A stretch of DNA of 58,077 bases from Bacillota bacterium (GTDB lineage: Bacteria > Bacillota > Clostridia > Lachnospirales > Anaerotignaceae). Of the stretch, positions 33,463 through 42,078 are shown piece after piece (within the stretch, counting starts at the first letter, position 1; every line of letters starts with the position of its first letter). The stretch lies in NCBI GenBank assembly GCA_021768705.1, contig JAETUG010000014.1:1-58077 (forward strand), written 5' to 3'. Position numbers and translations under genes: made by a program. The notes beneath the pieces were generated by a model. The model ran no database searches. It was not told the origin of the DNA and worked only from the letters and a program-made list of their open reading frames with translations.

Positions 33463-33738
33463 TTATTTTGGCAGGATCAAATCACTTACCGTAATATCCA
33501 CCGTAAAGCCGCCCATTTCATCGTTGATGCTCACCAGCTTCAGGTTTTCTCCATCCAAAAAATGCAGTACATGGGTCATTCCATTGGTCTCCCCCAAGGA
33601 GATCAGATCTTTTTCATCGGCAATACCATAGAAAAAAGCCTGCATCCCACTTTTGCGATAGAGATCCATAATACCGATGGCTGCATCATAGCCCGCTTCC
33701 GTACAGGTAAATAATGCTTTTGTTTTCTGCTCTGCCAT
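33463..33738 (-). CDS. Unknown 91-residue protein cotranscribed with nrdR
   Basis: The start is ATG 33738 after GGGGTGATC, four bases after the nrdR stop, so it shares the nrdR transcript. The protein looks like a compact alpha/beta domain (ALFTCTEAGYDAAIGIMDLYRKSG, then FFYGIADEKDLISLG). No known motif is recognised and no membrane segment is present. A role linked to nucleotide reduction is possible only by position. Confidence 0.78.
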   Translation of the reverse strand: MAEQKTKALFTCTEAGYDAAIGIMDLYRKSGMQAFFYGIADEKDLISLGETNGMTHVLHFLDGENLKLVSINDEMGGFTVDITVSDLILPK

Positions 33739-33742
33739 GAGA

Positions 33743-34207
33743 TCACCCCTGTTTCTTTTCGATCAGGAGTTTTTCCAGCTCATCGATGAAGGTATTGATA
33801 TCCTTAAACTGGCGATACACAGAAGCAAAGCGCACGTATGCCACCTCGTCCACTTCTTTCAGTCTGTCCATGACCATATTGCCGATCTGCTTGCTTTCCA
33901 CTTCTCTTTCCCCGGTGCCCATCAGGGTATTTTCGATATCATCCACCAGATCCTGAATCTGCCGGGCTGTGACGGGACGTTTGTTGCAGGATTTCATAAT
34001 GCCGTTCATAACCTTGCTCTTATCGAAGATCTCCCTGGTACCGTCGCTTTTGATGACGGTAATGGGGATCATATCGATCCGTTCATAAGTAGTAAAGCGT
34101 TTGCCGCAGCTTTCGCAGATGCGGCGGCGGCGGATGACGGAATTATCATCCTGTCCACGGGAATCGATGACTTTTGTATCGTTATTATTGCAAAAAGGAC
34201 ATTTCAA
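33743..34207 (-). CDS. nrdR: Transcriptional repressor NrdR
   Basis: This 154-residue protein has a TTG start at 34207 (GGGAGG upstream). The zinc ribbon has CPFC and CESCGKRF, followed by RRRR and TTYERI, then an ATP-cone (VIKSDGTREIFDKSKVMNGI) at residues about 48-138. It senses dATP/ATP and represses ribonucleotide reductase genes through NrdR boxes. A box at 34286-34301 lies upstream of nrdR itself and two lie before nrdD. Confidence 0.97.
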   Translation of the reverse strand: MKCPFCNNNDTKVIDSRGQDDNSVIRRRRICESCGKRFTTYERIDMIPITVIKSDGTREIFDKSKVMNGIMKSCNKRPVTARQIQDLVDDIENTLMGTGEREVESKQIGNMVMDRLKEVDEVAYVRFASVYRQFKDINTFIDELEKLLIEKKQG

Positions 34208-34285
34208 AGCGGATTCCTCCCTTAAGTTTACATAGATTTACTGTTTTCAGTATAAAGGAGAAACGACTTCAGGTCAACACCTCAA

Positions 34286-34301
34286 ACACTATATCTAGTA
34301 T
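34286..34301. promoter_or_regulatory. NrdR box upstream of nrdR
   Basis: ACACTATATCTAGTAT matches the consensus acaCwAtATaTwGtgT at nearly all positions. It abuts the ymxH stop codon, 79 bp before nrdR, suggesting autoregulation. Confidence 0.7.
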
Positions 34302-34571
34302 TTAATCATCGTCTGTACGGAGGATATCATCCCCATCCACTTCCACCAGTATGATATCATCCCCGATGCGGCGGATACACCGCCAGGGCACAAAAAACGC
34401 CCGTTCCTTTCCAAAAAAATTCCACTTGCCGCCATCCTCCGGAATCACAAGGGTGCAGATCTTTCCCGTCACTATATCTAGTTCCAGATCGCAGACGCAC
34501 CCCAGCCGTTTCCCATCACAGATATTGATGACCTCTTTTTCCTGCAGGCTGGAAAATCTCTCCCATTTCAT
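34302..34571 (-). CDS. YlmC/YmxH family sporulation PRC-barrel protein
   Basis: This 89-residue PRC-barrel domain protein has the YmxH pattern: EVINICDGKRLGCVCDLELD, then GKICTLVIPEDGG and a WRCIRRIGDDIILVEVD end. The family is conserved in endospore formers and is controlled in sporulation in Bacillus; its biochemical role is unknown. It lies between nrdR and nrdD, and an NrdR-box-like sequence falls inside its coding region. Confidence 0.88.
   Translation of the reverse strand: MKWERFSSLQEKEVINICDGKRLGCVCDLELDIVTGKICTLVIPEDGGKWNFFGKERAFFVPWRCIRRIGDDIILVEVDGDDILRTDDD
34469..34484. promoter_or_regulatory. NrdR-box-like sequence inside ymxH
   Basis: The sequence TCACTATATCTAGTTC shares the ACTATATCTAGT core with the box before nrdR. 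It is within coding sequence, 183 bp from the other box. It may be chance conservation of codons, or an auxiliary site for looping. Confidence 0.4.
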
Positions 34572-34703
34572 TTCTTCCCCTCCTTTTTTGGTAATTCTTT
34601 TTCTATTTTATGCAAAAAATGTCCGTCCACAGGCTCACTTTCGTCATTCTGATAAAATTCATCTTTTTCTCTCTGTTCCCCTTGACGCTCCCTTCAATAT
34701 GCC

Positions 34704-34750
34704 ATACAATATATATGCTTATACTTTCCAGGAAAAACTAGATATTGTGT
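34704..34750 (+). promoter_or_regulatory. Tandem NrdR boxes before nrdD
   Basis: The second site (34735-34750, AAACTAGATATTGTGT) matches the NrdR consensus at 14 of 16 positions; the first (34704-34719, ATACAATATATATGCT) is weaker. Their starts are 31 bp apart, three helical turns, as in known NrdR operators. They lie 72-118 bp before nrdD. Confidence 0.75.
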
Positions 34751-34821
34751 TTTTTGTTTGAAGCAAGCACAAGCAGAATATTGGGATACAGCAAGGGATA
34801 ACAGAGAAAGAGGGAAGAAGA

Positions 34822-37170
34822 ATGATTACAACCATCACCAAAAGAGACGGACGTACCGTCCATTTTGACATCAATAAAATCGCCAGTGCCATCGAAAAAG
34901 CCTTCGAGGCAACAGTCGGCAAAAAGGACTATGCCACCTGCCTGAACCTGGCACAGGAGGTCTCCAATAAATTTGAAATAGAAGGCACCACTTCCCCCAC
35001 TGTGGAACAGATCCAGGACAGCGTGGAACGTGTCCTCATCGACCACGGCTATGTACGCACAGCAAAAGCCTATATCCTGTATCGTGCGGAACGTACCAGA
35101 GTCCGCAACATGAACGACCGTCTGATGAAAACCTTCGAAGATATCACCTACAAAGATGCTACGGACAGCGACATCAAACGGGAAAATGCCAACATCGACG
35201 GCAACACAGCCATGGGCTCTATGCTGAAATACGGCTCCGAAGGGGCAAAACACTTCTATGAAAGCTATGTGCTGAATCCTGCCCATTCCGAAGCCCACAG
35301 AAACGGTGACATCCATATCCACGATCTGGATTTCTATACCCTGACCACCACCTGCTGTCAGATCGACCTGCTGAAGCTGTTCAAGGGCGGCTTTTCCACA
35401 GGTCATGGCGTTCTGCGGGAACCCAACGATATCGCCAGCTACGCATCTTTGGCTTGTATCGCCATCCAGTCCAACCAGAACGACCAGCACGGCGGTCAGT
35501 CCATTGCCAATTTTGATTACGGTCTGGCTCCCGGTGTAGCAAAAACCTATAGAAAGCGGTATCGTTCCAACCTGACCTCCCTCATCGAAGTTATGGACAG
35601 CCCAGAACACGCCCAAAAAGCAAAAGATGTTTTCAAAGCTCTGGCAGAACAGGGTCTGATTCCTACCCTGGACAAAAACGATGCTTATATGGAAACGGAA
35701 AAAGCACTGCTGCTGGAAGCAGGCGTACCCGCTGATACTCTGGAAAAAATCCAGGCTTTCTCCGCAAAGAAAGCAACAGAGGAAACAGATAAAGCAACTT
35801 ATCAGGCCATGGAAGCCCTGCTGCATAACCTGAATACCATGCACAGCCGTGCCGGCGCTCAGACACCCTTCTCCTCCATCAACTATGGTATGGATACCTC
35901 CACAGAAGGCCGCATGATTATGAAGAATATGCTGCTGGTGACAGAAGCCGGCCTGGGCAATGGCGAAACAGCCATCTTCCCCATCCAGATCTTCCGTGTG
36001 AAAGAAGGCATCAACTTCAACCCCGGCGAACCCAACTATGACCTGTTCAAGCTAGCCTGCCGTGTCAGTGCCAAAAGACTGTTCCCCAACTTCTCCTTCC
36101 AGGATGCCCCTTACAACCTGAAATATTACAAAGAAGGCCATCCCGAAACAGAGATCGCTTACATGGGCTGTCGTACCCGTGTCATCGGCAATGTGAACGA
36201 CACTGAACGGGAGATCACCTACGGCAGAGGCAACCTGAGCTTCACCAGCATCAACCTGCCCCGTATTGCGATTCTGGCAAATAAAAACATCGACTGGTTC
36301 TTTACAGAGCTGGACAGAAAGATCGATCTGGTGGTAGACCAGCTGATGGAACGTTTTGAAATTCAGGCGAAGAAAAAAGTACACAACTATCCTTTCTTGA
36401 TGGGCGAAGGCGTTTGGATCGACAGCGAAAAGCTGAATTACGATGATGAAGTGCGGGAAGTGCTGAAACACGGCACCCTGTCCGTTGGCTTCATCGGTCT
36501 GGCAGAAGCCCTGAAGGCTCTGCTGGGTGTGCATCATGGCGAAAGCGAAGTGGCACAGAATCTGGGTCTGGATATCATTGGACATATGCGCAAACGCATG
36601 GACGATCTGTCCCAGAAAACACACATGAACTTTACCCTGCTGGCAACTCCCGCCGAAGGTCTTTCCGGTCGTTTCGTCCGTATGGACAGAGAACGTTTCG
36701 GTTCCATCGAAGGAGTGACCGACAGAGAATATTATACAAACAGCTTCCATATCCCTGTATACTATCCCATCAGTGCTTATAAGAAGATTCAGCTGGAGGC
36801 ACCTTACCATGAACTGACCAATGCAGGCCATATCACCTACATCGAACTGGACGGCGACCCCAGCACAAACCTGGACGCTTTCGAAAAAGTCATTCGCTAC
36901 ATGAAATCTCAGGGCATTGGCTATGGTTCCATCAACCATCCCGTTGACCGTGACCCTGTCTGCGGCTTCAATGGCATTATCGGTGACACCTGCCCCAAAT
37001 GCGGCAGAAAAGAAACCGAAGGCGATGTTGGGTTCCAGCGCATCCGCCGTATCACCGGCTATCTGGTAGGCACACTGGATCGTTTCAACAACGCAAAACG
37101 GGCAGAAGTGCGGGACAGAGTGAAGCATTCCGTGGTAACAGAAGTCAAATTAGAAGCAAAGGAACAGTAA
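34822..37170 (+). CDS. nrdD: Anaerobic ribonucleoside-triphosphate reductase
   Basis: This 782-residue class III reductase has an N-terminal ATP-cone (3-95), the large barrel domain, and a C-terminal region with DPVCGFNG and CPKCG zinc-site cysteines and the glycyl radical motif RRITGYLVG (Gly about 746). It reduces NTPs to dNTPs using a glycyl radical and is inactivated by oxygen. The start follows AAAGAGGGAAGAAG. nrdG follows by one base. Confidence 0.98.
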   Translation: MITTITKRDGRTVHFDINKIASAIEKAFEATVGKKDYATCLNLAQEVSNKFEIEGTTSPTVEQIQDSVERVLIDHGYVRTAKAYILYRAERTRVRNMNDRLMKTFEDITYKDATDSDIKRENANIDGNTAMGSMLKYGSEGAKHFYESYVLNPAHSEAHRNGDIHIHDLDFYTLTTTCCQIDLLKLFKGGFSTGHGVLREPNDIASYASLACIAIQSNQNDQHGGQSIANFDYGLAPGVAKTYRKRYRSNLTSLIEVMDSPEHAQKAKDVFKALAEQGLIPTLDKNDAYMETEKALLLEAGVPADTLEKIQAFSAKKATEETDKATYQAMEALLHNLNTMHSRAGAQTPFSSINYGMDTSTEGRMIMKNMLLVTEAGLGNGETAIFPIQIFRVKEGINFNPGEPNYDLFKLACRVSAKRLFPNFSFQDAPYNLKYYKEGHPETEIAYMGCRTRVIGNVNDTEREITYGRGNLSFTSINLPRIAILANKNIDWFFTELDRKIDLVVDQLMERFEIQAKKKVHNYPFLMGEGVWIDSEKLNYDDEVREVLKHGTLSVGFIGLAEALKALLGVHHGESEVAQNLGLDIIGHMRKRMDDLSQKTHMNFTLLATPAEGLSGRFVRMDRERFGSIEGVTDREYYTNSFHIPVYYPISAYKKIQLEAPYHELTNAGHITYIELDGDPSTNLDAFEKVIRYMKSQGIGYGSINHPVDRDPVCGFNGIIGDTCPKCGRKETEGDVGFQRIRRITGYLVGTLDRFNNAKRAEVRDRVKHSVVTEVKLEAKEQ

Positions 37171-37171
37171 T

Positions 37172-37681
37172 ATGCGTATCAGTCTCAGCGGCGTCACCGG
37201 GGATTCCATCGTAGATGGTCCCGGTCTGCGCCTGACCATATTCACACAGGGCTGCCCCCACCATTGCCCCGGCTGCCATAATCCCCAGACCCATGACCCC
37301 AACGGCGGTTCCTGGGGGGATACGGAGGATATCCTTGCTGCCGCAGCGGAAAATCCCCTGCTGGACGGCATCACCCTTTCCGGCGGCGACCCTTTCATGC
37401 AGCCTGTCCCCTGTCTGGAACTGGCAAAGGGCGCCCATAAATTAGGTCTGAATGTATGGACCTATACCGGCTATACATGGGAAGCCCTTTGGGAAGAAAA
37501 CGATCCAGAAAAAATCGCTCTGCTGAAAGAAACCGATGTTTTGGTAGACGGGCCTTTCCTGTTGGCGGAACGCTCTCTGGAACTGCGTTTTTGCGGCAGC
37601 CGCAACCAACGCCTCATAGACGTAAAAAAATCTCTGGAAGCGGGAGAGATCATCCTGTGGGAAGAACCGAACTATTTCTGA
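37172..37681 (+). CDS. nrdG: Anaerobic RNR activating enzyme
   Basis: This 169-residue radical SAM protein has Cys28, Cys32 and Cys35 in CPHHCPGC for the 4Fe-4S cluster, GGDPF for SAM binding and the short NrdG length. It generates the glycyl radical in NrdD. Its start is two bases after the nrdD stop; a terminator follows. Confidence 0.97.
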   Translation: MRISLSGVTGDSIVDGPGLRLTIFTQGCPHHCPGCHNPQTHDPNGGSWGDTEDILAAAAENPLLDGITLSGGDPFMQPVPCLELAKGAHKLGLNVWTYTGYTWEALWEENDPEKIALLKETDVLVDGPFLLAERSLELRFCGSRNQRLIDVKKSLEAGEIILWEEPNYF

Positions 37682-37689
37682 ACACGAAA

Positions 37690-37721
37690 AGCTGAACTCA
37701 TGATGTAGTTCAGCTTTTTTG
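37690..37721 (+). terminator. Terminator after nrdG
   Basis: AGCTGAACT and AGTTCAGCT pair, followed by TTTTTTG. It ends the nrdDG operon. Confidence 0.9.
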
Positions 37722-37921
37722 TTTCTTCTCCTCTTAAGAAATCTGTAAGAAACGATTTTTTGCGATTTTCACACATTTTCTTTCGGATATGGTACACTAG
37801 TTACAAATTAAAGGAAATCCCCCATAGTTCCGATAAATTAAAGCAATCTTAAATATTTCCCTGCTAGTTTCTTAAAACCGGTCAGGTACAATAAAATCAC
37901 AGCATGACGGAGGTGCAACAC

Positions 37922-38620
37922 ATGTATAACATTTTGATCTGCGACGACGAAAAGGATATCGTATCCGCATTGTCCATCTATTTATCCACAGAAAATTATA
38001 AAATCTTCACAGCATACACTGGGCAGGAAGCCCTGGATGTGGTGGCGCAAAACGATATCCACCTGATCTTAATGGATATCATGATGCCCCAAATGGATGG
38101 CATCTCTGCCACGGCAAAGCTGCGGGAAACTTCCAACATCCCCATCATCCTGCTGACGGCAAAAAGCGAGGACAGCGACAAGATCCTGGGGCTGAACATC
38201 GGGGCAGATGATTACATCACCAAGCCCTTCAACCCCATCGAAGTATTGGCACGGGTGCGTTCGCAGCTGCGCCGCTATACGTCCCTGGGGGGCATGGCAA
38301 AGAAAGCTTCCCACCTGGTCATCGGCGGCATTGATCTGGATGATGATGCAAAGATCGTGACAGTGGACGGGGAAGTGGTAAATCTGACCCCCAGTGAATA
38401 CAACATCCTGAAGCTGCTGATGGAAAACCCCGGCAGGGTATTTTCCTCCACCCAGATCTATGAAAAGATCTGGAACGAGGATGCCTATGGTTCCGGCAGC
38501 GTTGTAGCAGTTCATATCCGTCATCTGCGAGAAAAAATCGAGATTAACCCTTCCGAACCCCGCTATCTGAAAGTAGTCTGGGGTCTGGGGTATAAGATCG
38601 AGAAGGAGGCGAAGGAATGA
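37922..38620 (+). CDS. OmpR/PhoB-type response regulator
   Basis: This 232-residue protein starts at ATG 37922 after GGAGGTG. The receiver domain (1-120) has the acidic pair in LICDDEKD, the phospho-acceptor Asp52 (LMDIMMPQMDG) and Lys in YITKPF. The C-terminal winged helix spans about 135-230 (LTPSEYNILKLLMENPGRVFS). It overlaps the kinase gene start by four bases, so the pair is one unit. Target genes are unknown; the VanR-like class often governs cell envelope stress. Confidence 0.96.
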   Translation: MYNILICDDEKDIVSALSIYLSTENYKIFTAYTGQEALDVVAQNDIHLILMDIMMPQMDGISATAKLRETSNIPIILLTAKSEDSDKILGLNIGADDYITKPFNPIEVLARVRSQLRRYTSLGGMAKKASHLVIGGIDLDDDAKIVTVDGEVVNLTPSEYNILKLLMENPGRVFSSTQIYEKIWNEDAYGSGSVVAVHIRHLREKIEINPSEPRYLKVVWGLGYKIEKEAKE

Positions 38621-40599
38621 CAAAACTCTCCCATAATTTGGGAATGAAGGTGTTTGCCTGTTTTCTGGTCATCATCACAGGGTTTATCAGCCTGTTCAGC
38701 GGACTTGGGGTTCTCTCTGCGGGGGAAAACGGCTTCTATGGGGCACAGCCTTTAAGATATGCCGAAACCACCTATTGCCAACGCACAACGCTTTCCTATG
38801 CGAACAGTGTCATGACCTGGTTCAATGACAACGAATCTCCGACAGAAATAAAAAACTGGTTTTCGCCGGAAAAAACAAACTTCCGTTTTGAACTGGTTTA
38901 TGGAGATGAAGTCGCTTTCTCTACCTATGATGCAAAAGACCCCTCCGCTGCTTTCGTTGGAGAGTATCAATTTTCTCTCTACTACGATTATCGCAGCGCA
39001 GAGAAAAAAGCGGACAGCACCTTTGAAACAAACGGACAGACTACAGAAAATGCTTTCTATGAAGAACCGATTCTGGCTACCATACGCTGCTATGTGGTCG
39101 AACCTTTGACGGTTTCCGACAACTACTGGATCAGCTATCGACTCTACCAAATTCTTTATGATCTGCATATGCAGCTGATTCCGATCCTGCTTTGCAGTTC
39201 GCTTCTTTTGGCAGTGGCTTTGATCTATCTGTTGTGTGCCGCAGGGCATCAGGAAAGAACGGAAGAAATCGTATGCAATCTGCAGGACCGCATTCCTCTG
39301 GATGTTTACCTTGGGATCGTTGCTCTGCTGTTCGGCTGCATTTTCTCTATTGGATATCCCGGTTTTACCTTCAATATCCACACGCTGCTGTTTTGGTGTG
39401 CAATCATCGTATTTGTAGAAATCCTGTTGCTGGCAGCTCTTATGACTTGTGCCACCCGCTTAAAGCTGGGCAAATATTTCTATCAGCATACCATTACTTA
39501 TAAAGTACTGCATTGGGGCTGGAAGCTGTTTGCGGCAGTCTTTGGCACAGGGGTGGATGCACTCAAAGCCCTTCCTGCCATGTGGAAGGTAGCTGTAGCA
39601 TGGCTGGTGATCTCTTCTGTCTATGTGGGCGGCGGCTTTGGTGCTGTGCTATTGAATCTGGCACTGATGTTCGTTTTCTGCCTGATCGCATCCCAAGCCC
39701 AAAAGCTGCAAAAAGGCGGCGAGGCTCTGGCAAAGGGCAAATTGAACCACAAGATCGACACCAAGGGGATGTTTTCCATGTTCCGCAAACATGGAGAAAA
39801 CCTGAACAGCATTTCCAAAGGCTTCTCCATTGCGCTGGATCAGAAGATGAAGAGCGAACATCTGAAAACAGAACTGATCACCAATGTTTCCCACGATATC
39901 AAAACCCCTCTGACTTCTATCATCAACTATGTTGACCTGCTGAAAAAGGAAGGTCTGGAAGGACAGGCGGCAGAATATATCGAGGTACTGGATCGGCAGT
40001 CCAGACGATTGAAAAAACTGACGGAAGACTTGGTGGAAGCATCGAAGGCATCTACCGGCAACCTGAAGGTGCACCTGACCCCTACGGATATGGGCGAATT
40101 GGTAGCCCAGGCGGTAGCGGAATATGAAGAACGGCTGGAAAAAGCCCATTTGGAAGTGGTGCTCAACGGCTTGGAATCCCCCACATTTGCCATGGTAGAC
40201 GGCAACCTGACCTGGCGGGTGCTGAGCAATCTTTTGAGCAATGCCTGCAAATATTCCCAGGCAAATACACGGCTCTATATCGATATCGGGAAAGAAACAG
40301 ACCTTGTGACAGTTTCCATGAAAAATATTTCCAAGGACGCCCTGAACATTCCCGTAGAAGAACTGATGGAACGCTTTGTCCGTGGTGACAGCTCCCGTCA
40401 TACAGAAGGCAGTGGCTTAGGGCTGAATATCGCCCAATCCCTGGTAGGCTTGCAGAAAGGGAAATTCTCTCTGGAAATCGAAGGCGATTTGTTCAAGGCT
40501 TACGTAAAATTCCCGGCGGCAGAACCCCCTGCTCCCCCTGCAGAGGAACCGACTGAGGAAAAACCCCTTACCGATGTGACCGAAGAAATAACGGAATAA
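38617..40599 (+). CDS. Membrane sensor histidine kinase
   Basis: This 660-residue protein has one N-terminal membrane helix (about 8-32), an extracellular domain (about 35-185), then four or more further helices (about 186-360). A short linker leads to the HisKA domain with His426 (NVSHDIKTPLTS) and a HATPase_c domain (NLLSNACKYS; GSGLGLNIAQSL). The C-terminal tail is Pro/Glu-rich. The multi-helix block between sensor domain and kinase is unusual compared with two-helix VanS-type kinases. It phosphorylates the regulator encoded just upstream. Confidence 0.95.
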   Translation: MTKLSHNLGMKVFACFLVIITGFISLFSGLGVLSAGENGFYGAQPLRYAETTYCQRTTLSYANSVMTWFNDNESPTEIKNWFSPEKTNFRFELVYGDEVAFSTYDAKDPSAAFVGEYQFSLYYDYRSAEKKADSTFETNGQTTENAFYEEPILATIRCYVVEPLTVSDNYWISYRLYQILYDLHMQLIPILLCSSLLLAVALIYLLCAAGHQERTEEIVCNLQDRIPLDVYLGIVALLFGCIFSIGYPGFTFNIHTLLFWCAIIVFVEILLLAALMTCATRLKLGKYFYQHTITYKVLHWGWKLFAAVFGTGVDALKALPAMWKVAVAWLVISSVYVGGGFGAVLLNLALMFVFCLIASQAQKLQKGGEALAKGKLNHKIDTKGMFSMFRKHGENLNSISKGFSIALDQKMKSEHLKTELITNVSHDIKTPLTSIINYVDLLKKEGLEGQAAEYIEVLDRQSRRLKKLTEDLVEASKASTGNLKVHLTPTDMGELVAQAVAEYEERLEKAHLEVVLNGLESPTFAMVDGNLTWRVLSNLLSNACKYSQANTRLYIDIGKETDLVTVSMKNISKDALNIPVEELMERFVRGDSSRHTEGSGLGLNIAQSLVGLQKGKFSLEIEGDLFKAYVKFPAAEPPAPPAEEPTEEKPLTDVTEEITE

Positions 40600-40602
40600 C
40601 CT

Positions 40603-40723
40603 AAAAAGGCTAGAACCTATGCAGTGGCGGCTTAAGAAAACATTATTTCAATGCTTTATTGATTTCTTAAGCCGCACTGCGAGGATGTCTCTTGAGACTC
40701 CTCTGGTGGGTTCTAGCCTTTTT
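40603..40723 (+). other. Three-way-junction inverted-repeat element
   Basis: Outer arms AAAAAGGCTAGAACC (40603-40617) and GGTTCTAGCCTTTTT (40709-40723) pair perfectly over 15 bp. Inside, GCAGTGGCGGCTTAAGAAA (40621-40639) pairs with TTTCTTAAGCCGCACTGC (40663-40680) with one bulge. A third stem pairs GAGGATGTCTC with GAGACTCCTC (40681-40703). It ends in TTTTTC, so it could terminate the two-component operon, act as a small structured RNA, or be a MITE. It lies six bases after the kinase stop. Confidence 0.7.
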
Positions 40724-40797
40724 CTTATTATATTTTCTGCCGCAAAATGCTTTGACGAGATTCCTCTCCCTAGGTTCAGGACAGCATCCTGAAAAAA

Positions 40798-41286
40798 TCA
40801 CCATTTATGATGGTGCAGCTGCCCTTCCATCAGCATACCGGGGAAGCCCTGCTGGCGCATGGCCTCATAAATGATGATAGCAACAGAATTGGAAAGGTTC
40901 AGGCTCCGTGCCGCTTCCAGCATGGGGATACGAATGGTATTGGCTTCGTTGTCCATCAAAATCTCTTCGGGAATGCCGGCGCTTTCTTTGCCAAACATGA
41001 TATAATCATTTTCCCCGTAAGTCACATCAGAATAGACGTGGCGAGCCTTTGTAGATGCCATCCAGATCTTTGCGTCAGGATTCTTTTCACAAAAATCCCG
41101 AAAATTTTCATAATACCGAATATCCAGCAGCTTCCAATAATCCAGCCCCGCCCGCTTCAAATATTTATCTTCTACGGAAAATCCCAAGGGCTTAATCAGA
41201 TGCAGCACAGAATTGGTTACCGCACAGGTACGAGCGATATTCCCTGCATTCTGGGGAATCTCCGGTTCCAGCAAAACGATATGCAT
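40798..41286 (-). CDS. trmL: tRNA (cytidine/uridine-34-2'-O)-methyltransferase TrmL
   Basis: This 162-residue SPOUT methyltransferase starts at ATG 41286. It has EPEIPQNAGNIARTCAVT near the N-terminus, FGKESAGIPEEIL and IPMLEAARSLNLSNSVAI forming the trefoil-knot SAM site. Length is standard. It methylates the wobble ribose of tRNA-Leu isoacceptors. Single gene, convergent with the structured element of the kinase operon. Confidence 0.95.
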   Translation of the reverse strand: MHIVLLEPEIPQNAGNIARTCAVTNSVLHLIKPLGFSVEDKYLKRAGLDYWKLLDIRYYENFRDFCEKNPDAKIWMASTKARHVYSDVTYGENDYIMFGKESAGIPEEILMDNEANTIRIPMLEAARSLNLSNSVAIIIYEAMRQQGFPGMLMEGQLHHHKW

Positions 41287-41446
41287 CGTTATCCTTCCTT
41301 TCTCTGGCAAATTTCTGAAAAATATTGTAGCACAGGCATTTCCAAAAAACAACTATACGACAAAAGCCTGACGGGAAAAGGATCAAACAGTTATCACCGT
41401 TTTTGACGAAATTTTGAAATTCCTTGTATTTTGGTATAACTTTCCA

Positions 41447-41493
41447 TTGACGCAAACAACAATTTATATTATTATTAAATAACAATAGTTATT
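41447..41493 (+). promoter_or_regulatory. Promoter and Fur/PerR-type operator
   Basis: TTGACG (41447-41452), 17 bp, TATTAT (41470-41475), with an inverted repeat AATAAC-AATA-GTTATT (41478-41493) directly downstream. The AT-rich dyad fits a Fur-family site and suggests autoregulation of the downstream gene. Confidence 0.6.
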
Positions 41494-41514
41494 CGTTAGA
41501 AAGGGGTGTAACAA

Positions 41515-41928
41515 ATGAAGGAAATTGCTCAAACCCTGAGGGAAAAAGGATTGAAAGTCACCCCGCAGCGCATTGCCGTTTATAATATGCTCTGCCATAG
41601 CATGGAGCATCCCAATGCGGAAATGATCTACAAAACACTGGAACCTACCAACCCCACCATGAGCCTTGCTACCGTGTATAAAACACTGGATTTCTTCAAG
41701 CATCTGGGACTGGTGCAGGAATTGAACGTTGGCGAACCCAGTTCCCGTTATGACGCTGTGGTGCAGTGTCATCCACACACCGTCTGCAAAGTATGCGGTC
41801 GGGTGGAAGACCTTCGTATAGAAGCACTGACAGAGGTAACAAAAAAACTGGTACCGGATCTGGATTTCGATATAGAATGCGAGCAGTTGATCCTCTATGG
41901 TATCTGCGGAAAATGCCGCAAGAAATAA
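41515..41928 (+). CDS. Fur/PerR-family metalloregulator
   Basis: This 137-residue protein has the Fur winged helix at 1-80 (GLKVTPQRIAVYNML; SLATVYKTLDFF) and a C-terminal dimerisation domain with CKVCG and CGKC, the structural Zn(Cys)4 site of PerR/Fur. The sequence RYDAVVQCHPHTVC carries regulatory His/Asp positions. PerR-like peroxide sensing is likely in an anaerobe, but Fur or Zur cannot be excluded. Start after AAAGGGGTG. Confidence 0.92.
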   Translation: MKEIAQTLREKGLKVTPQRIAVYNMLCHSMEHPNAEMIYKTLEPTNPTMSLATVYKTLDFFKHLGLVQELNVGEPSSRYDAVVQCHPHTVCKVCGRVEDLRIEALTEVTKKLVPDLDFDIECEQLILYGICGKCRKK

Positions 41929-41940
41929 AAACACGCAAAG

Positions 41941-41974
41941 GAACATCGACAGGAAAAAGTCGGTGTTCTTTTTC
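41941..41974 (+). terminator. Terminator after the Fur/PerR gene
   Basis: GAACATCGAC and GTCGGTGTTC pair (one G-T), followed by TTTTTC. Confidence 0.85.
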
Positions 41975-42008
41975 TTTCCGCTTCTTTCTTAAGACTTTCT
42001 TACATAAA

Positions 42009-42038
42009 TTGACACACCGTCTTTTCCTTTGCTATACT
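42009..42038 (+). promoter_or_regulatory. SigA-type promoter of the first DUF2812 gene
   Basis: TTGACA (42009-42014), 18 bp, TATACT (42033-42038), 41 bp before the start. Confidence 0.65.
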
Positions 42039-42078
42039 GAAAAAAATGGCGGAAATAAAGGAAAAGGGGGACGATAAG

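Noticed and set aside
34738-35844. 368-codon minus-strand ORF opposite the start of nrdD
   Set aside because: Antisense to the ATP-cone and barrel of NrdD, without a ribosome site.
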